Shown piece by piece: positions 24,157 through 31,848 of a stretch of DNA of 53,924 nucleotides. The stretch lies in the NCBI RefSeq assembly GCF_016623465.1, contig NZ_JAEDAJ010000016.1:1-53924 (forward strand), given 5' to 3'. Within the stretch, counting starts at the first letter, position 1. Each line of letters opens with the position of its first letter. The notes under the pieces are model-generated. The model made no database searches. It saw only the letters and a program-made list of their open reading frames with translations, and had not been told where the DNA came from. This DNA is from Brachybacterium halotolerans (lineage in GTDB: Bacteria > Actinomycetota > Actinomycetes > Actinomycetales > Dermabacteraceae). The position numbers and the translations under genes are program-made.

Positions 24157-24289
24157 GTGCCGCGTGGCGACCTGGCAAGCCTAGCATCGCGAAGCCGGTG
24201 CTCACGACCGTCACGAGCCGCCTTGACGAGGATCACAGCGACTGGTCACGGAGCCGGAGTGGGGCCCTGGCGACGGCCGTCGCCCGCTG

Positions 24290-25144
24290 TCACGCGACCC
24301 GCTCATCGCGGGCCGCCTGCACCTCGTCCATCATCTCGTCGAGCACCGCGAGGCGCTCGGGACCGGTGCATGCGACGTACGCGGGCTGCTCCTGCATGGG
24401 CCGCCCCTGGCCCGTGGTCCCGGGCCAGGTGCGCAGGCTGCCGCCCGCGCTCTGGACGAGGTGGAATCCGGCGGCGACGTCCCAGGCGTTGATCGAGGGC
24501 AGCAGCGTCGCATCGGCGCGGCCCAGGGCGACGTAGGCGAGCTCGAGCGCGGCCGAGCCCAGGTGGCGCACAGCCGAGACCCCGTCGGACAGGCGCCGTC
24601 CGTGCGCGGCAGACAGCTCGGGCAGCTCGCGGTAGGCGCGGTAGCCCGGGTAGCCGGTGAGCACGAGCGCGTCCTTCGCGGGAAGGGTCGGGCGCCCGGC
24701 GACCTCGACCCCGTTCAGCCGCACCGGCCCGTCGGCCGCACTGATCACCTCGCCGAGCACGGGCGCGTCGACCACTCCCGCGACCAGCTCACCGCCGACG
24801 GCGACGCCGATCGAGACGCAGAACAGCGGCAGCCCGGCCGCGAAGTTGCTGGTCCCGTCGATCGGGTCGACGTAGAAGGTGATCTCGGAGTCGGAGGCGC
24901 CGCCGTCGGCCCCGGCACCGGGCCGCTCGCCGCCCTCCTCGCCGATCACGCGTGCCCCCGGCACGCGGCGCGCGAGCTCGCGCACGATGATCTCCTCGCA
25001 CGCTCGATCGTGGGCGGTCACGATGTCGTGGCTGTCGTTCTTGTACTCCCGCTGCAGGGCGGTGCGATCCAGTCCCCGCACGTAGTCGGCGGCGAGGGAC
25101 GCGGCGGCCTCGGCCGCCTCCAGAAGCTCCTCGGGTGCGGTCAC
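24290..25144 (-). CDS. inositol monophosphatase family protein
   Basis: 284-residue Mg-dependent, Li-sensitive-type phosphatase. Motifs: GEEGGE near residue 78, DPIDGTSNFA near 99 and WDVAAG near 220, which hold the metal-binding acidic residues. The family acts on inositol-1-phosphate, histidinol phosphate, fructose-1,6-bisphosphate or PAP; HisN and SuhB types cannot be told apart here. GTG 25144 follows AGGAGG at five bases. Last in a minus-strand run after the GlpR-like and rimJ genes. Confidence 0.92.
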   Translation of the reverse strand: MTAPEELLEAAEAAASLAADYVRGLDRTALQREYKNDSHDIVTAHDRACEEIIVRELARRVPGARVIGEEGGERPGAGADGGASDSEITFYVDPIDGTSNFAAGLPLFCVSIGVAVGGELVAGVVDAPVLGEVISAADGPVRLNGVEVAGRPTLPAKDALVLTGYPGYRAYRELPELSAAHGRRLSDGVSAVRHLGSAALELAYVALGRADATLLPSINAWDVAAGFHLVQSAGGSLRTWPGTTGQGRPMQEQPAYVACTGPERLAVLDEMMDEVQAARDERVA

Positions 25145-25187
25145 TGTGCCTCCTGTGGCTGGCGCGGGCTGTGGTCGGCTCGGGGTC

Positions 25188-26144
25188 TCAGGCGCGGCGG
25201 CGCGCGAGGATCTCGTCAAGGCCGAGATCCGAGGCGGGCGTGCGCTGCGGCTCCTCGCGCAGGGCCTCGTCGGCCACGTCGTCGACCTCGACCTCGAGTG
25301 CGACCTGCCGGGGGGCGACGCTGCTGCGGTGGGCCGCGTGGCGGGTGGCGAGATCCTCGACCTCGCCGTGCAGGGCGTAGGACGGGCGCGGCACGGGACG
25401 CGGGATCCACTCGCCGGGCGCGGCGAGGGCGGCGCTCGCGGACTCGATCTCCTCGCCCAGCTCCGCGTGCTCCTGCGTGTGCGCGGCGTTGTCGCCGGGC
25501 GTGCGCGCGGTCGTCGCTGTGGAGGTGGAGAGCTCGTCCGACCGATCGGTCGCCGCGGCCGGTGCAGCGACCTGCGGGGCCTCCTCGGCAGAGGTGCTCT
25601 TCCCGGCGGGGCTCGATGCGGTGGCCGACGTCGCCGCACCCGCGCCTCGCAGCTCGGCGGCGCGGCGCAGACGGGACCGGCGGTCCAGCTCGGCGCGGCG
25701 CAGGCCCACCACGTAGGCGGCGAGGACCGCGAGCGGCAGCAGCACGCTCCACACCGGCAGGATCGAGAAGCCGGCGAGGACGCCCACGCCGATCGTCACC
25801 AGCGCGAGCGCGAGCAGCACCACGCGCAGGGTGCGTCGCTGGCGTCCGGCCTCCTCATAGGGGTCGACGCGAGTGCCGGGCGACGCGTCGAAGCGCGGGC
25901 GGGCGGTCGGATCGGCGGGACGCAGCAGCAGACGGTCGTCATTCATGACGTGCACCTCACGGGCTCTCGGGCGGGAGTGGGCGGCCTCGGAGAGATCCCG
26001 CGCGGTGCGGGAGTCCCGGGAGCGCATCGCGTCGCGCGCTCTCGAGATCAGCTCCCGGCGCTCCGCGCTGCGCGGAACGGCATAGCCGACCCAGACGAGC
26101 AGCAGGAGGGCGAACAGGACAGCCCCGAGGTTGAAGGTCTCCAC
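25188..26144 (-). CDS. membrane protein, candidate GlpR (receptor of the divisome protein Glp)
   Basis: 318 residues. One N-terminal membrane segment (about 6-26), a polar loop with Arg-rich stretches, two further membrane segments (about 100-145) followed by a basic LRRAELDRRSRLRRAAEL segment, and a 160-residue acidic, Ala/Ser-rich tail. Topology and place next to rimJ match the conserved actinobacterial membrane protein beside rimJ and glp (Rv0996 in Mycobacterium tuberculosis). The corynebacterial homologue is reported to bind the gephyrin-like Glp and act with FtsZ. glp and galU are not in this cluster. GTG 26144 lies seven bases after TAGGGT; the upstream in-frame GTG 26153 falls in that box. 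GlpR identity is inferred from context. Confidence 0.65.
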   Translation of the reverse strand: METFNLGAVLFALLLLVWVGYAVPRSAERRELISRARDAMRSRDSRTARDLSEAAHSRPRAREVHVMNDDRLLLRPADPTARPRFDASPGTRVDPYEEAGRQRRTLRVVLLALALVTIGVGVLAGFSILPVWSVLLPLAVLAAYVVGLRRAELDRRSRLRRAAELRGAGAATSATASSPAGKSTSAEEAPQVAAPAAATDRSDELSTSTATTARTPGDNAAHTQEHAELGEEIESASAALAAPGEWIPRPVPRPSYALHGEVEDLATRHAAHRSSVAPRQVALEVEVDDVADEALREEPQRTPASDLGLDEILARRRA

Positions 26145-26151
26145 CTCGCCC

Positions 26152-26157
26152 ACCCTA
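26152..26157 (-). promoter_or_regulatory. -10 box of a leaderless GlpR-like transcript
   Basis: The minus strand reads TAGGGT-N7-GTG (start 26144). Confidence 0.5.
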
Positions 26158-26181
26158 ATGACACAGCTGTGATTCAGCTGG

Positions 26182-26808
26182 TCACGACGCGCCCGTGGCG
26201 CCCATGTGTTCGCGGCGATACCGCGCGAGCACTCCCCTGCCGCGCTCGTCGGTCTCGACCTCGTCGGCCGTGAGGGCGAAGCTCAGGTGGTCGCGGAAGG
26301 CGCCGTCGACATGGATGAACCGCTCGCGCAGCCCCTCCTCGCGCAGGTGGAGCTTGCGGGCCACCCGCAGGCTGGCCTCGTTCTCGGGCCGGATGTTGAT
26401 CTCCACCCGGTGCAGCCCGACCTCGGCGAAGAGATGGTCGATGAGCAGGGCGACGCCGCGCGGCGCATACCCGCGGCCGGCGCGCGCGTGGTCGATCCAG
26501 TAGCCGATCGTCGCCGAGGACTGCGCGCCGTACAGGATCGGTCCCGCGCTCACCTGCCCCGCAGGCCGGCCGTCCGCGCACAGCAGCAGGCTGAGGTGGC
26601 GACCGGCGCGCCCCTCCCGCTCCGCCCAGCGCAGGAGCTCCCCGTGGCTGGGCCGGGGCCGACGGCGCTCGGGGTCCGTGGCGTCCCAGGGCGCGAGCCA
26701 TTCGCGGTTGCGCACGAGCAGCGTTTCGAAGGCGCGGCGGTCGCGACGGCGCAGCGGGCGCAGGGTGAGCTCCGCATCCGAGAGCACGAGCGGCCAGACA
26801 GGGGGCAT
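26182..26808 (-). CDS. rimJ: GNAT acetyltransferase, RimJ-like
   Basis: 208 residues. RimJ/RimL-type GNAT: LTLRPLRRRDRRAFETLLVRNREWLAPW at the N-terminus, acetyl-CoA motif IGYWIDHARAGRGYAPRGVALLIDHLF near 100-127 and NIRPENEASLRVARKLHLREEG near 138-160. RimJ acetylates the N-terminus of ribosomal protein uS5 in E. coli; the actinobacterial substrate is unproven. ATG 26808 is six bases after TACGAT and lacks an RBS. It is divergent from the 5-FCL gene (52 bases apart). Confidence 0.85.
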   Translation of the reverse strand: MPPVWPLVLSDAELTLRPLRRRDRRAFETLLVRNREWLAPWDATDPERRRPRPSHGELLRWAEREGRAGRHLSLLLCADGRPAGQVSAGPILYGAQSSATIGYWIDHARAGRGYAPRGVALLIDHLFAEVGLHRVEINIRPENEASLRVARKLHLREEGLRERFIHVDGAFRDHLSFALTADEVETDERGRGVLARYRREHMGATGAS

Positions 26809-26814
26809 CCGGGC

Positions 26815-26820
26815 ATCGTA
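26815..26820 (-). promoter_or_regulatory. -10 box of a leaderless rimJ transcript
   Basis: The minus strand reads TACGAT-N6-ATG, the same hexamer as tatD. Confidence 0.6.
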
Positions 26821-26860
26821 GCCATCGCGTGGGCGGCATCCGCGGTGCCATGCTGGGGCG

Positions 26861-27475
26861 GTGGAGGAGAACTCTCAGCAGACCCCCGCCGTGCGCAAGA
26901 AGGCCCTGCGCACGGGACTGCGCACCGAGCGCGCCGCGACCGGCCACCGCGCGCCCGACGAGGACGCGCGCCTCGCGGGCCGGGCCGACGAGCTGCTCGC
27001 CCTCCTGCCCCGCGCGACGGGCCAGCTGCGGATCGCCGCCTTCGACCCGACGCCCACCGAGCCCGACGTGCGGATGCTGCTGTGCGTGCTCGCTGCCCGC
27101 GGCCACCGCATCCTGCTGCCGGTCCACGCGGGCGAGCGGATCGACTGGGCCGCATGGGACGGGTCGTCCCCCCTGGCACCGCCGCCCGCGCGAGGCTTCG
27201 GCGGGGAGCCGTCGGGACCGCGCGAGGGGACCGACGCCCTGGCTCGGGCGGATCTCGTGCTCGCCCCGGCTCTCGCGGTGGACCGCTCCGGCACGCGCCT
27301 CGGGCACGGCGGAGGCTATTACGACAGGGCGCTCGTCCATGGGCGCACGACGGCGGTCGTGGCCGTCGTCCATCCCTGGGAGGTGCTGGCCCCGGACGCC
27401 CTGCCTCGCGAGGCGCACGACCGGCCGGCGCACGCCGTGCTCACCACGGAAGGGGTGGAGCGGCTCGGTTCCTGA
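26861..27475 (+). CDS. 5-formyltetrahydrofolate cyclo-ligase
   Basis: 204 residues. Converts 5-formyl-THF to 5,10-methenyl-THF with ATP. Family motifs: KKALRTGLRTERAA at the N-terminus, LAPALAVDRSGTRLGHGGGYYDRAL near 146-170 (ATP/folate-binding glycines) and the PREAHDRPAHAVLT end. GTG 26861 has no proper Shine-Dalgarno; CATGCT six bases upstream may be its -10. Followed by fmdB, as in mycobacteria. Confidence 0.92.
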   Translation: MEENSQQTPAVRKKALRTGLRTERAATGHRAPDEDARLAGRADELLALLPRATGQLRIAAFDPTPTEPDVRMLLCVLAARGHRILLPVHAGERIDWAAWDGSSPLAPPPARGFGGEPSGPREGTDALARADLVLAPALAVDRSGTRLGHGGGYYDRALVHGRTTAVVAVVHPWEVLAPDALPREAHDRPAHAVLTTEGVERLGS

Positions 27476-27653
27476 CGGCTCGATTCCTGACGGGCCGGGC
27501 TCGTCGCCCGGGTGGTGCGCCCTCCGCGCGGCGCTGCCGGTGAGGGGCGCGGCGAGCATCACCCCGGGCGGCCCTGCTGGTCGGCCCCGCGCGGCGGTAA
27601 GCTCGTGCGGGCGCCTCGGGAGGCGCCGATCACCCCGGATGTGGAGGACCCTA

Positions 27654-27998
27654 GTGCCCACGTACGCGTATGCCTGCAAGAACTGCGGCCACCGTTTCGA
27701 GAAGTACCAGAGCTTCAGCGAGGACTCGCTGACCGTCTGCCCCGAGTGCGGGCAGTCCGCTCTGCGCAAGGTCTTCGACAGCGTGGGCGTCGTGTTCAAG
27801 GGCTCGGGCTTCTACTCGACGGACTCCGCATCCTCGCGCACCGCCTCCTCGGCGTCATCGGACTCCTCGGGCTCCTCGAGCTCGTCCGATTCCTCGAGCT
27901 CCTCCGACTCCTCGAGCAGCACCTCCTCGTCGAAGGAGTCCTCGAGCGCGTCGAGCAGCGCATCCGCGGCCCCTGCGGCCGCCTCCGCCGCGGACTGA
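27654..27998 (+). CDS. FmdB family zinc-ribbon protein with serine-rich tail
   Basis: 114 residues. The first about 55 form the FmdB zinc ribbon, with C-x2-C pairs at 8/11 and 29/32 (YACKNCGHRF, VCPECGQ) and the KVFDSVGVVFKGSGFYSTD end. The remaining 55 residues are nearly all Ser with Asp, Lys, Thr and Ala. FmdB regulators are small zinc proteins; a mycobacterial relative (Rv0991c) has been described as a redox-linked chaperone. GTG 27654 follows GGAGG. A TAAGCT box near 27598 and a GCGCCTC/GAGGCGC hairpin (27611-27626) lie in the leader. Confidence 0.9.
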   Translation: MPTYAYACKNCGHRFEKYQSFSEDSLTVCPECGQSALRKVFDSVGVVFKGSGFYSTDSASSRTASSASSDSSGSSSSSDSSSSSDSSSSTSSSKESSSASSSASAAPAAASAAD

Positions 27999-28026
27999 GC
28001 GCTCCGCCGCCGTTCCTCCACATCAC

Positions 28027-28050
28027 CCCGTCGTCCACAGTGACGACGGG
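28027..28050 (+). terminator. hairpin after fmdB
   Basis: CCCGTCGTC-CACAGT-GACGACGGG, a perfect 9-bp stem 29 bases past the stop, without a U-tract. Confidence 0.5.
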
Positions 28051-28077
28051 CGACGCCCGGCTCCCACCAGCTCGCCC

Positions 28078-28083
28078 TAGCGT
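28078..28083 (+). promoter_or_regulatory. -10 box of a leaderless SAF-gene transcript
   Basis: TAGCGT-N6-ATG. Confidence 0.55.
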
Positions 28084-28089
28084 CGGAGC

Positions 28090-28725
28090 ATGCTGCGACG
28101 ACTGCACGACTCCCTCCCCCGCTGGCATCGAGCCGTCCGTCGGCGCCGACGCCTGCTGAGCATCCTGCTCGCCGCGCTGCTCGCGGTCGCGGTCCTGCCC
28201 GGCCTGCTGCCCGCGTCGGCCGATGCGCGCGGCGTGCTCGTGGCAGCGCACGACCTCCCTGCGGGCACCGTGATCCGATCCGGGGACCTGCGCGAGACCG
28301 AGGTCGCCGATGCTCTCGTCCCCGACGATTCGACCTCGGATCCCTCTCACCTGGAGGGCCTGCGCGTCTCGCGCGGCGTGGGCGCCGGGGAGGTCCTCGC
28401 CCCGCAGAGGCTGCGCGAGGAGGCGGAGTCACCGCCGCTCGCCGGACGGGGCGTGGTGGTCGTGCCCGTGGCCCCCGCGCTGCTTCCGCACCTCGCGCCG
28501 GGCGACGAGCTCAGCCTCGTCGTCTCGACCGAGATGCCCGGTGACACGCGCAGGATCGATGCGATGGTCGTCGAGGTCCCGGCAGACGCGACGGCGACGG
28601 GCCCGATGGGCGCCGTATCCAGCACGGATGCTGTGGAGATCCTCGTCGCCGTGGATCCGTCGCACACGGGAGAAGTCGCTCACGCCGTGCGTGAAGGCTG
28701 GCTCGAGATCGCGATCATGTTCTAA
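28090..28725 (+). CDS. SAF-domain (CpaB/RcpC-like) membrane-anchored protein
   Basis: 211 residues. A short cytoplasmic Arg-rich N-terminus, one membrane segment ([19 protein letters not shown], about 22-40), then a SAF domain ([25 protein letters not shown], about 48-75). The C-terminal part resembles RcpC, with repeated GRGVVVVPV and DEVELLV-like strands. CpaB/RcpC proteins belong to Flp pilus assembly, but no other tad genes are here. A lone SAF protein in this spot recurs in actinomycetes and its role is unknown. Probably leaderless. Confidence 0.8.
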   Translation: MLRRLHDSLPRWHRAVRRRRRLLSILLAALLAVAVLPGLLPASADARGVLVAAHDLPAGTVIRSGDLRETEVADALVPDDSTSDPSHLEGLRVSRGVGAGEVLAPQRLREEAESPPLAGRGVVVVPVAPALLPHLAPGDELSLVVSTEMPGDTRRIDAMVVEVPADATATGPMGAVSSTDAVEILVAVDPSHTGEVAHAVREGWLEIAIMF

Positions 28726-28801
28726 TCTCCCCAGCGGGTACTTCCCCAGCATCCACTGTGTCACCCGATCCCCCGCGTCTCCGAGCAGTGAGGAAAGCAC
28801 C

Positions 28802-29230
28802 GTGAAGGGCTTCAAGGACTTCGTCATGCAGGGCAACGTCATCGACCTCGCCGTCGGTGTCGTGATCGGCGGTGCCTTCACCGCTCTGGTCACCGCCTTC
28901 GTCTCGTACATCATCAACCCGATCGTGGCCGCGGCCGGCGGCGCTAACGGCATCGGCCTGGGCTTCCACGTCATCGCCAGCAATGACAAGACGTTCGTGG
29001 ACATCGGCTCGGTCATCTCCGCCGTCATCACGTTCCTCATCACCGCCGCGGTGGTGTACTTCGTGTTCGTGCTGCCGATGGCCAAGGCCCGTCGCATGGC
29101 CATGATCCGTCGCGGTGAGGACCCCGACGCGCCGGAGGCGACCCCGGAGGACATCGCGCTGCTCACCGAGATCCGCGACGCCCTCCAGAACAGGGACGCG
29201 AGCACCCCGGGGCAGACCCCGCAGCAGTGA
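28802..29230 (+). CDS. mscL: large-conductance mechanosensitive channel
   Basis: 142 residues. An N-terminal amphipathic helix [22 protein letters not shown] leads into TM1, with the channel-gate pattern [12 protein letters not shown] periplasmic loop follows, then TM2 ([22 protein letters not shown]) and a charged C-terminal bundle ([13 protein letters not shown]). It opens under osmotic downshock. GTG 28802 has GAGGAAAG upstream. A terminator follows. Confidence 0.96.
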   Translation: MKGFKDFVMQGNVIDLAVGVVIGGAFTALVTAFVSYIINPIVAAAGGANGIGLGFHVIASNDKTFVDIGSVISAVITFLITAAVVYFVFVLPMAKARRMAMIRRGEDPDAPEATPEDIALLTEIRDALQNRDASTPGQTPQQ

Positions 29231-29289
29231 AGGAACCCCTCCGGCCCTGCCGGCGGCTCCGCACGACGCCGTGAGAGCGGCGCACGGAC

Positions 29290-29319
29290 GGGGCGGGACC
29301 ACATGGTCCCGCCCCGTTT
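29290..29319 (+). terminator. mscL terminator
   Basis: GGGGCGGGACC-ACAT-GGTCCCGCCCC (11-bp perfect stem) followed by GTTTC. Confidence 0.85.
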
Positions 29320-29393
29320 CTCATGCCCGACCGCAGGGGAGCCCGCCGGGCGGGCCAGCCTGTGCGGCTCGCCTGGCGGCCCCGCCCGTGCGG

Positions 29394-29399
29394 TACCGT
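29394..29399 (+). promoter_or_regulatory. -10 box of a leaderless mutY transcript
   Basis: TACCGT-N6-GTG. Confidence 0.55.
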
Positions 29400-29405
29400 T
29401 CCCGG

Positions 29406-30317
29406 GTGCCCGCCGACTCCCCCGCGACCGTCCCTGATCCCGTCGGACTCCTCGACGGCAGCGGGATCGACGCGGTGATCGACTGGTTCGCCGACGCGGG
29501 GCGCGACCTGCCCTGGCGGGCGAGCGATGCGAGCGCCTGGAGCATCCTGGTCTCGGAGATCATGCTCCAGCAGACCCCCGTGGTGCGGGTCCTCCCCCGC
29601 TGGCAGGAATGGATGCGCCGCTGGCCGCGACCGCAGGATCTCGCCGAGGCGCCGACGGCCGAGGTGCTGCGCGCATGGGACCGCCTGGGCTACCCCCGCC
29701 GGGCGCTGCGCCTCCAGGCCTGCGCCCGCGCGATCGTCGAGGAGCACGGCGGCGAGGTGCCCCTCGGGCTCGACGCCCTGCGCGCCCTGCCGGGGATCGG
29801 CGAGTACACCGCGGCCGCCGTCACCGCATTCGCCCACCACGGCCGCGCGGTGGTCGCGGACACCAACATCCGGCGGGTGGTCGTGCGCTGCGTGCGCGGG
29901 GAGGCCTCCCCCGGCAGCACGTTCACCGCATCCCAGCGGGCGCTGGCCACCGAGGTCCTCCCCGCCGAGACGGAACGGTCGGTGCGCTGGAACCAGGCGG
30001 TGATGGAGCTCGGGGCGCTCGTGTGCACGGCCCGCTCCCCGCACTGCGACATCTGCCCGCTCGCCCCGCACTGCGCGTGGCTGGCCAAGGGGCGCCCTGC
30101 GGATTCCAGGACGCCGTCGCGTCCCCAGGCCTTCGAGGGCACCGACCGTCAGATGCGCGGACGGATCATGGCGCTGCTGCGCGAGGGCCCCGCGCGCAGG
30201 GAGCGGATCGCGCTCCTGCGCAGCGACGAGGCCGACGACAGGGTGCCGCGCTGCCTGGACTCCCTCGTCGCCGACGGGCTCGCGGTGATCGAGGACGGGA
30301 CCGTGCGCCTGCCCTGA
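29406..30317 (+). CDS. mutY: A/G-specific adenine DNA glycosylase
   Basis: 303 residues. Removes adenine opposite 8-oxoguanine. HhH-GPD fold: LPWRASDASAWSILVSEIMLQQTPV near 35-60, the helix-hairpin-helix LPGIGEYTAAAV near 128 with catalytic Asp in VVADTNIRRV. The [4Fe-4S] cluster motif C-x6-C-x2-C-x5-C is in CTARSPHCDICPLAPHC. It lacks the NUDIX-like 8-oxoG recognition domain of E. coli MutY, as in other short actinobacterial forms; the C-terminus instead looks like a small winged helix (LLRSDEADDRVPRCLDSLVADG). GTG 29406 is probably leaderless. Confidence 0.93.
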   Translation: MPADSPATVPDPVGLLDGSGIDAVIDWFADAGRDLPWRASDASAWSILVSEIMLQQTPVVRVLPRWQEWMRRWPRPQDLAEAPTAEVLRAWDRLGYPRRALRLQACARAIVEEHGGEVPLGLDALRALPGIGEYTAAAVTAFAHHGRAVVADTNIRRVVVRCVRGEASPGSTFTASQRALATEVLPAETERSVRWNQAVMELGALVCTARSPHCDICPLAPHCAWLAKGRPADSRTPSRPQAFEGTDRQMRGRIMALLREGPARRERIALLRSDEADDRVPRCLDSLVADGLAVIEDGTVRLP

Positions 30318-30338
30318 CACCGCAGCCGAGACTGGGGG

Positions 30339-30854
30339 TCAGACCGGTGCGTCGGCCAGGCGCAGGATCATCCTCGTGTTGCCCAGGGTGTTGGGCTTGA
30401 CCCGCGCGAGGTCCAGGAACTCCGCCACGCCCTCGTCGCTCGAGCGCAGCAGCTCGGCGTAGACCTCGGGCGGCAGCGGATCCGGGCTCATGGCGCGGAA
30501 GCCGTGGCGGGCGAAGAAGTCGACCTCGAAGGTCAGGCAGAACACGCGCTCGAGCCCCAGGTCGCGGGCGCGCTGCAGGAGCGCCTCGAGCATGCGATGG
30601 CCCAGACCCGTGCCGCGCGCGTCCTCGCTCACCGCCAGAGTGCGCACCTCGCCGAGGTCCTCCCACATCACGTGGAGCGCGCCGCAGCCGATCACGGTGC
30701 CGTCCTCGTCGACCGCGACGAGGAACTCCTGGATGGCCTCGTAATAGACCACGAGCTCCTTGCCGAGCAGGATCTGGCGGGCGGCCAAGGGCTGCACCAG
30801 GCGATCGATGGCCCGGACGTCGGCCGGGAGCGCGGGGCGCAGCTCGATGCTCAT
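30339..30854 (-). CDS. argA: amino-acid N-acetyltransferase (short ArgA-type GNAT)
   Basis: 171 residues. A stand-alone GNAT matching the short actinobacterial N-acetylglutamate synthase (type of Rv2747): ADVRAIDRLVQPLAARQILLGKELVVYYEAIQEF, the acetyl-CoA loop VRTLAVSEDARGTGLGHRML, then FFARHGFRAMSPDPLPPEVYAELL and KPNTLGNTRMIL. It would make N-acetylglutamate for arginine biosynthesis. ATG 30854 overlaps the dedA stop by ATGA, so it is coupled to dedA. Convergent with mutY. Confidence 0.87.
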   Translation of the reverse strand: MSIELRPALPADVRAIDRLVQPLAARQILLGKELVVYYEAIQEFLVAVDEDGTVIGCGALHVMWEDLGEVRTLAVSEDARGTGLGHRMLEALLQRARDLGLERVFCLTFEVDFFARHGFRAMSPDPLPPEVYAELLRSSDEGVAEFLDLARVKPNTLGNTRMILRLADAPV

Positions 30855-31747
30855 GCGGGGGATGCCGTCCTTCGGGGGTCCGTGTCGGCGTCGCTCTCGG
30901 CCCCCGGGTTCTCGGCCGATCGGTCCTCGTCCGACGATTCGTGCTCCCCGACGCTACTCGCCCGGGCGTCGACGCCGTCGGTCGTCTCGCGCGGCGCCGC
31001 GGACGGGCCGTCGCCGCTCTGCGCATGGTCCTCGGCGCCGTCCGACGGCTGCTCGTCGGAGCCTCCGTCCTCCCGCTGCGCCGCCTCCTGCTCGGCCTGC
31101 TGGGCGGCGCGCTCGTGGCGGCCGTCCAGGAGATGGTTCATGAGGGAGACCAGGCGCTCGACGACGAGGGCCACGACGACCGCGATGACCACGGCGACCG
31201 TGATGGCCAGCAGATGATTGTCCTCGAACCAGCTGCCGGCCACGGCGCCGATGCCGCACGAGTACACGGCCCACACGAAGGTCGCCGCGAGCGAGCGGTG
31301 CCAGAACTGGCGCCAGGGATAGCGGACCGCACCGGCCGTGAGGTTCACGGCGGTGCGGCCGAAGGGGATGTAGCGGGCGGTCATGAGGAAGAGCAGGGCG
31401 CGCCGGTCCAGGCCGCGCTCCGCCGCCTGGACCGCCTTCAGCCCGCGTCCTCGGTGCAGGAAGCCGAAGCGCTGCCAGCCCACGGTGCGTCCGATCAGGT
31501 AGGCGATGTTGTCGCCCAGGAAGGCGCCGCCCCAGGCCGCGAGCACCGTCAGCCAGATCGGGGGCACGGAGGACGATGCCCACAGGGAGGACAGGGCGAC
31601 GATGACCGATTCGCTGGGGACCGTGGGGAAGAAGGCGTCGATCGCGCACAGCGCGAACACCACCAGGTGCACCCACCAGGTATCGCCCGCGGCGACGATC
31701 CAGTCCTGCAGACCGGTCATCCACGCCTGGAACGTGCCCACTCCCAC
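30851..31747 (-). CDS. DedA family membrane protein with acidic C-terminal tail
   Basis: 298 residues. DedA/SNARE-associated fold: a first membrane segment with FFPTVPSESVIVALSSL, the GAFLGDNIAYLIGRTVGW motif, and RYIPFGRTAVNLTAGAVRYPWRQFW, with two or three more segments to about 205. Some DedA proteins are undecaprenyl-phosphate translocases; this branch is unassigned. About 90 C-terminal residues are hydrophilic and rich in Glu, Asp, Ser and Gln, well beyond the usual 200-residue length. GTG 31747 has GGAG at seven bases. argA is coupled downstream. Confidence 0.88.
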   Translation of the reverse strand: MGVGTFQAWMTGLQDWIVAAGDTWWVHLVVFALCAIDAFFPTVPSESVIVALSSLWASSSVPPIWLTVLAAWGGAFLGDNIAYLIGRTVGWQRFGFLHRGRGLKAVQAAERGLDRRALLFLMTARYIPFGRTAVNLTAGAVRYPWRQFWHRSLAATFVWAVYSCGIGAVAGSWFEDNHLLAITVAVVIAVVVALVVERLVSLMNHLLDGRHERAAQQAEQEAAQREDGGSDEQPSDGAEDHAQSGDGPSAAPRETTDGVDARASSVGEHESSDEDRSAENPGAESDADTDPRRTASPA

Positions 31748-31794
31748 GATCGCGCTCCGCCTCTCCGTCCGCCTGCGCCGTGCCTCCGGCGACG

Positions 31795-31825
31795 GCGCCC
31801 GGCGCCCTCAGGGGGCGCCGGGCGC
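31795..31825 (-). terminator. clpC terminator
   Basis: GCGCCCGGCGCCC (31795-31807) and GGGCGCCGGGCGC (31813-31825) form a perfect 13-bp stem with a 5-nt loop, 24 bases past the clpC stop. Confidence 0.75.
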
Positions 31826-31848
31826 TCACTGCTCTGCCGACCCGGAGG

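Noticed and set aside
26151..26153. GTG 26153 as start of the GlpR-like gene
   Set aside because: It lies in the TAGGGT -10 box; GTG 26144 has the seven-base spacing seen at other leaderless genes.
27819..27998. Serine-rich frame of fmdB as an artefact
   Set aside because: It continues the zinc-ribbon frame without break and ends in a normal stop before a hairpin, so I kept it as a real tail.
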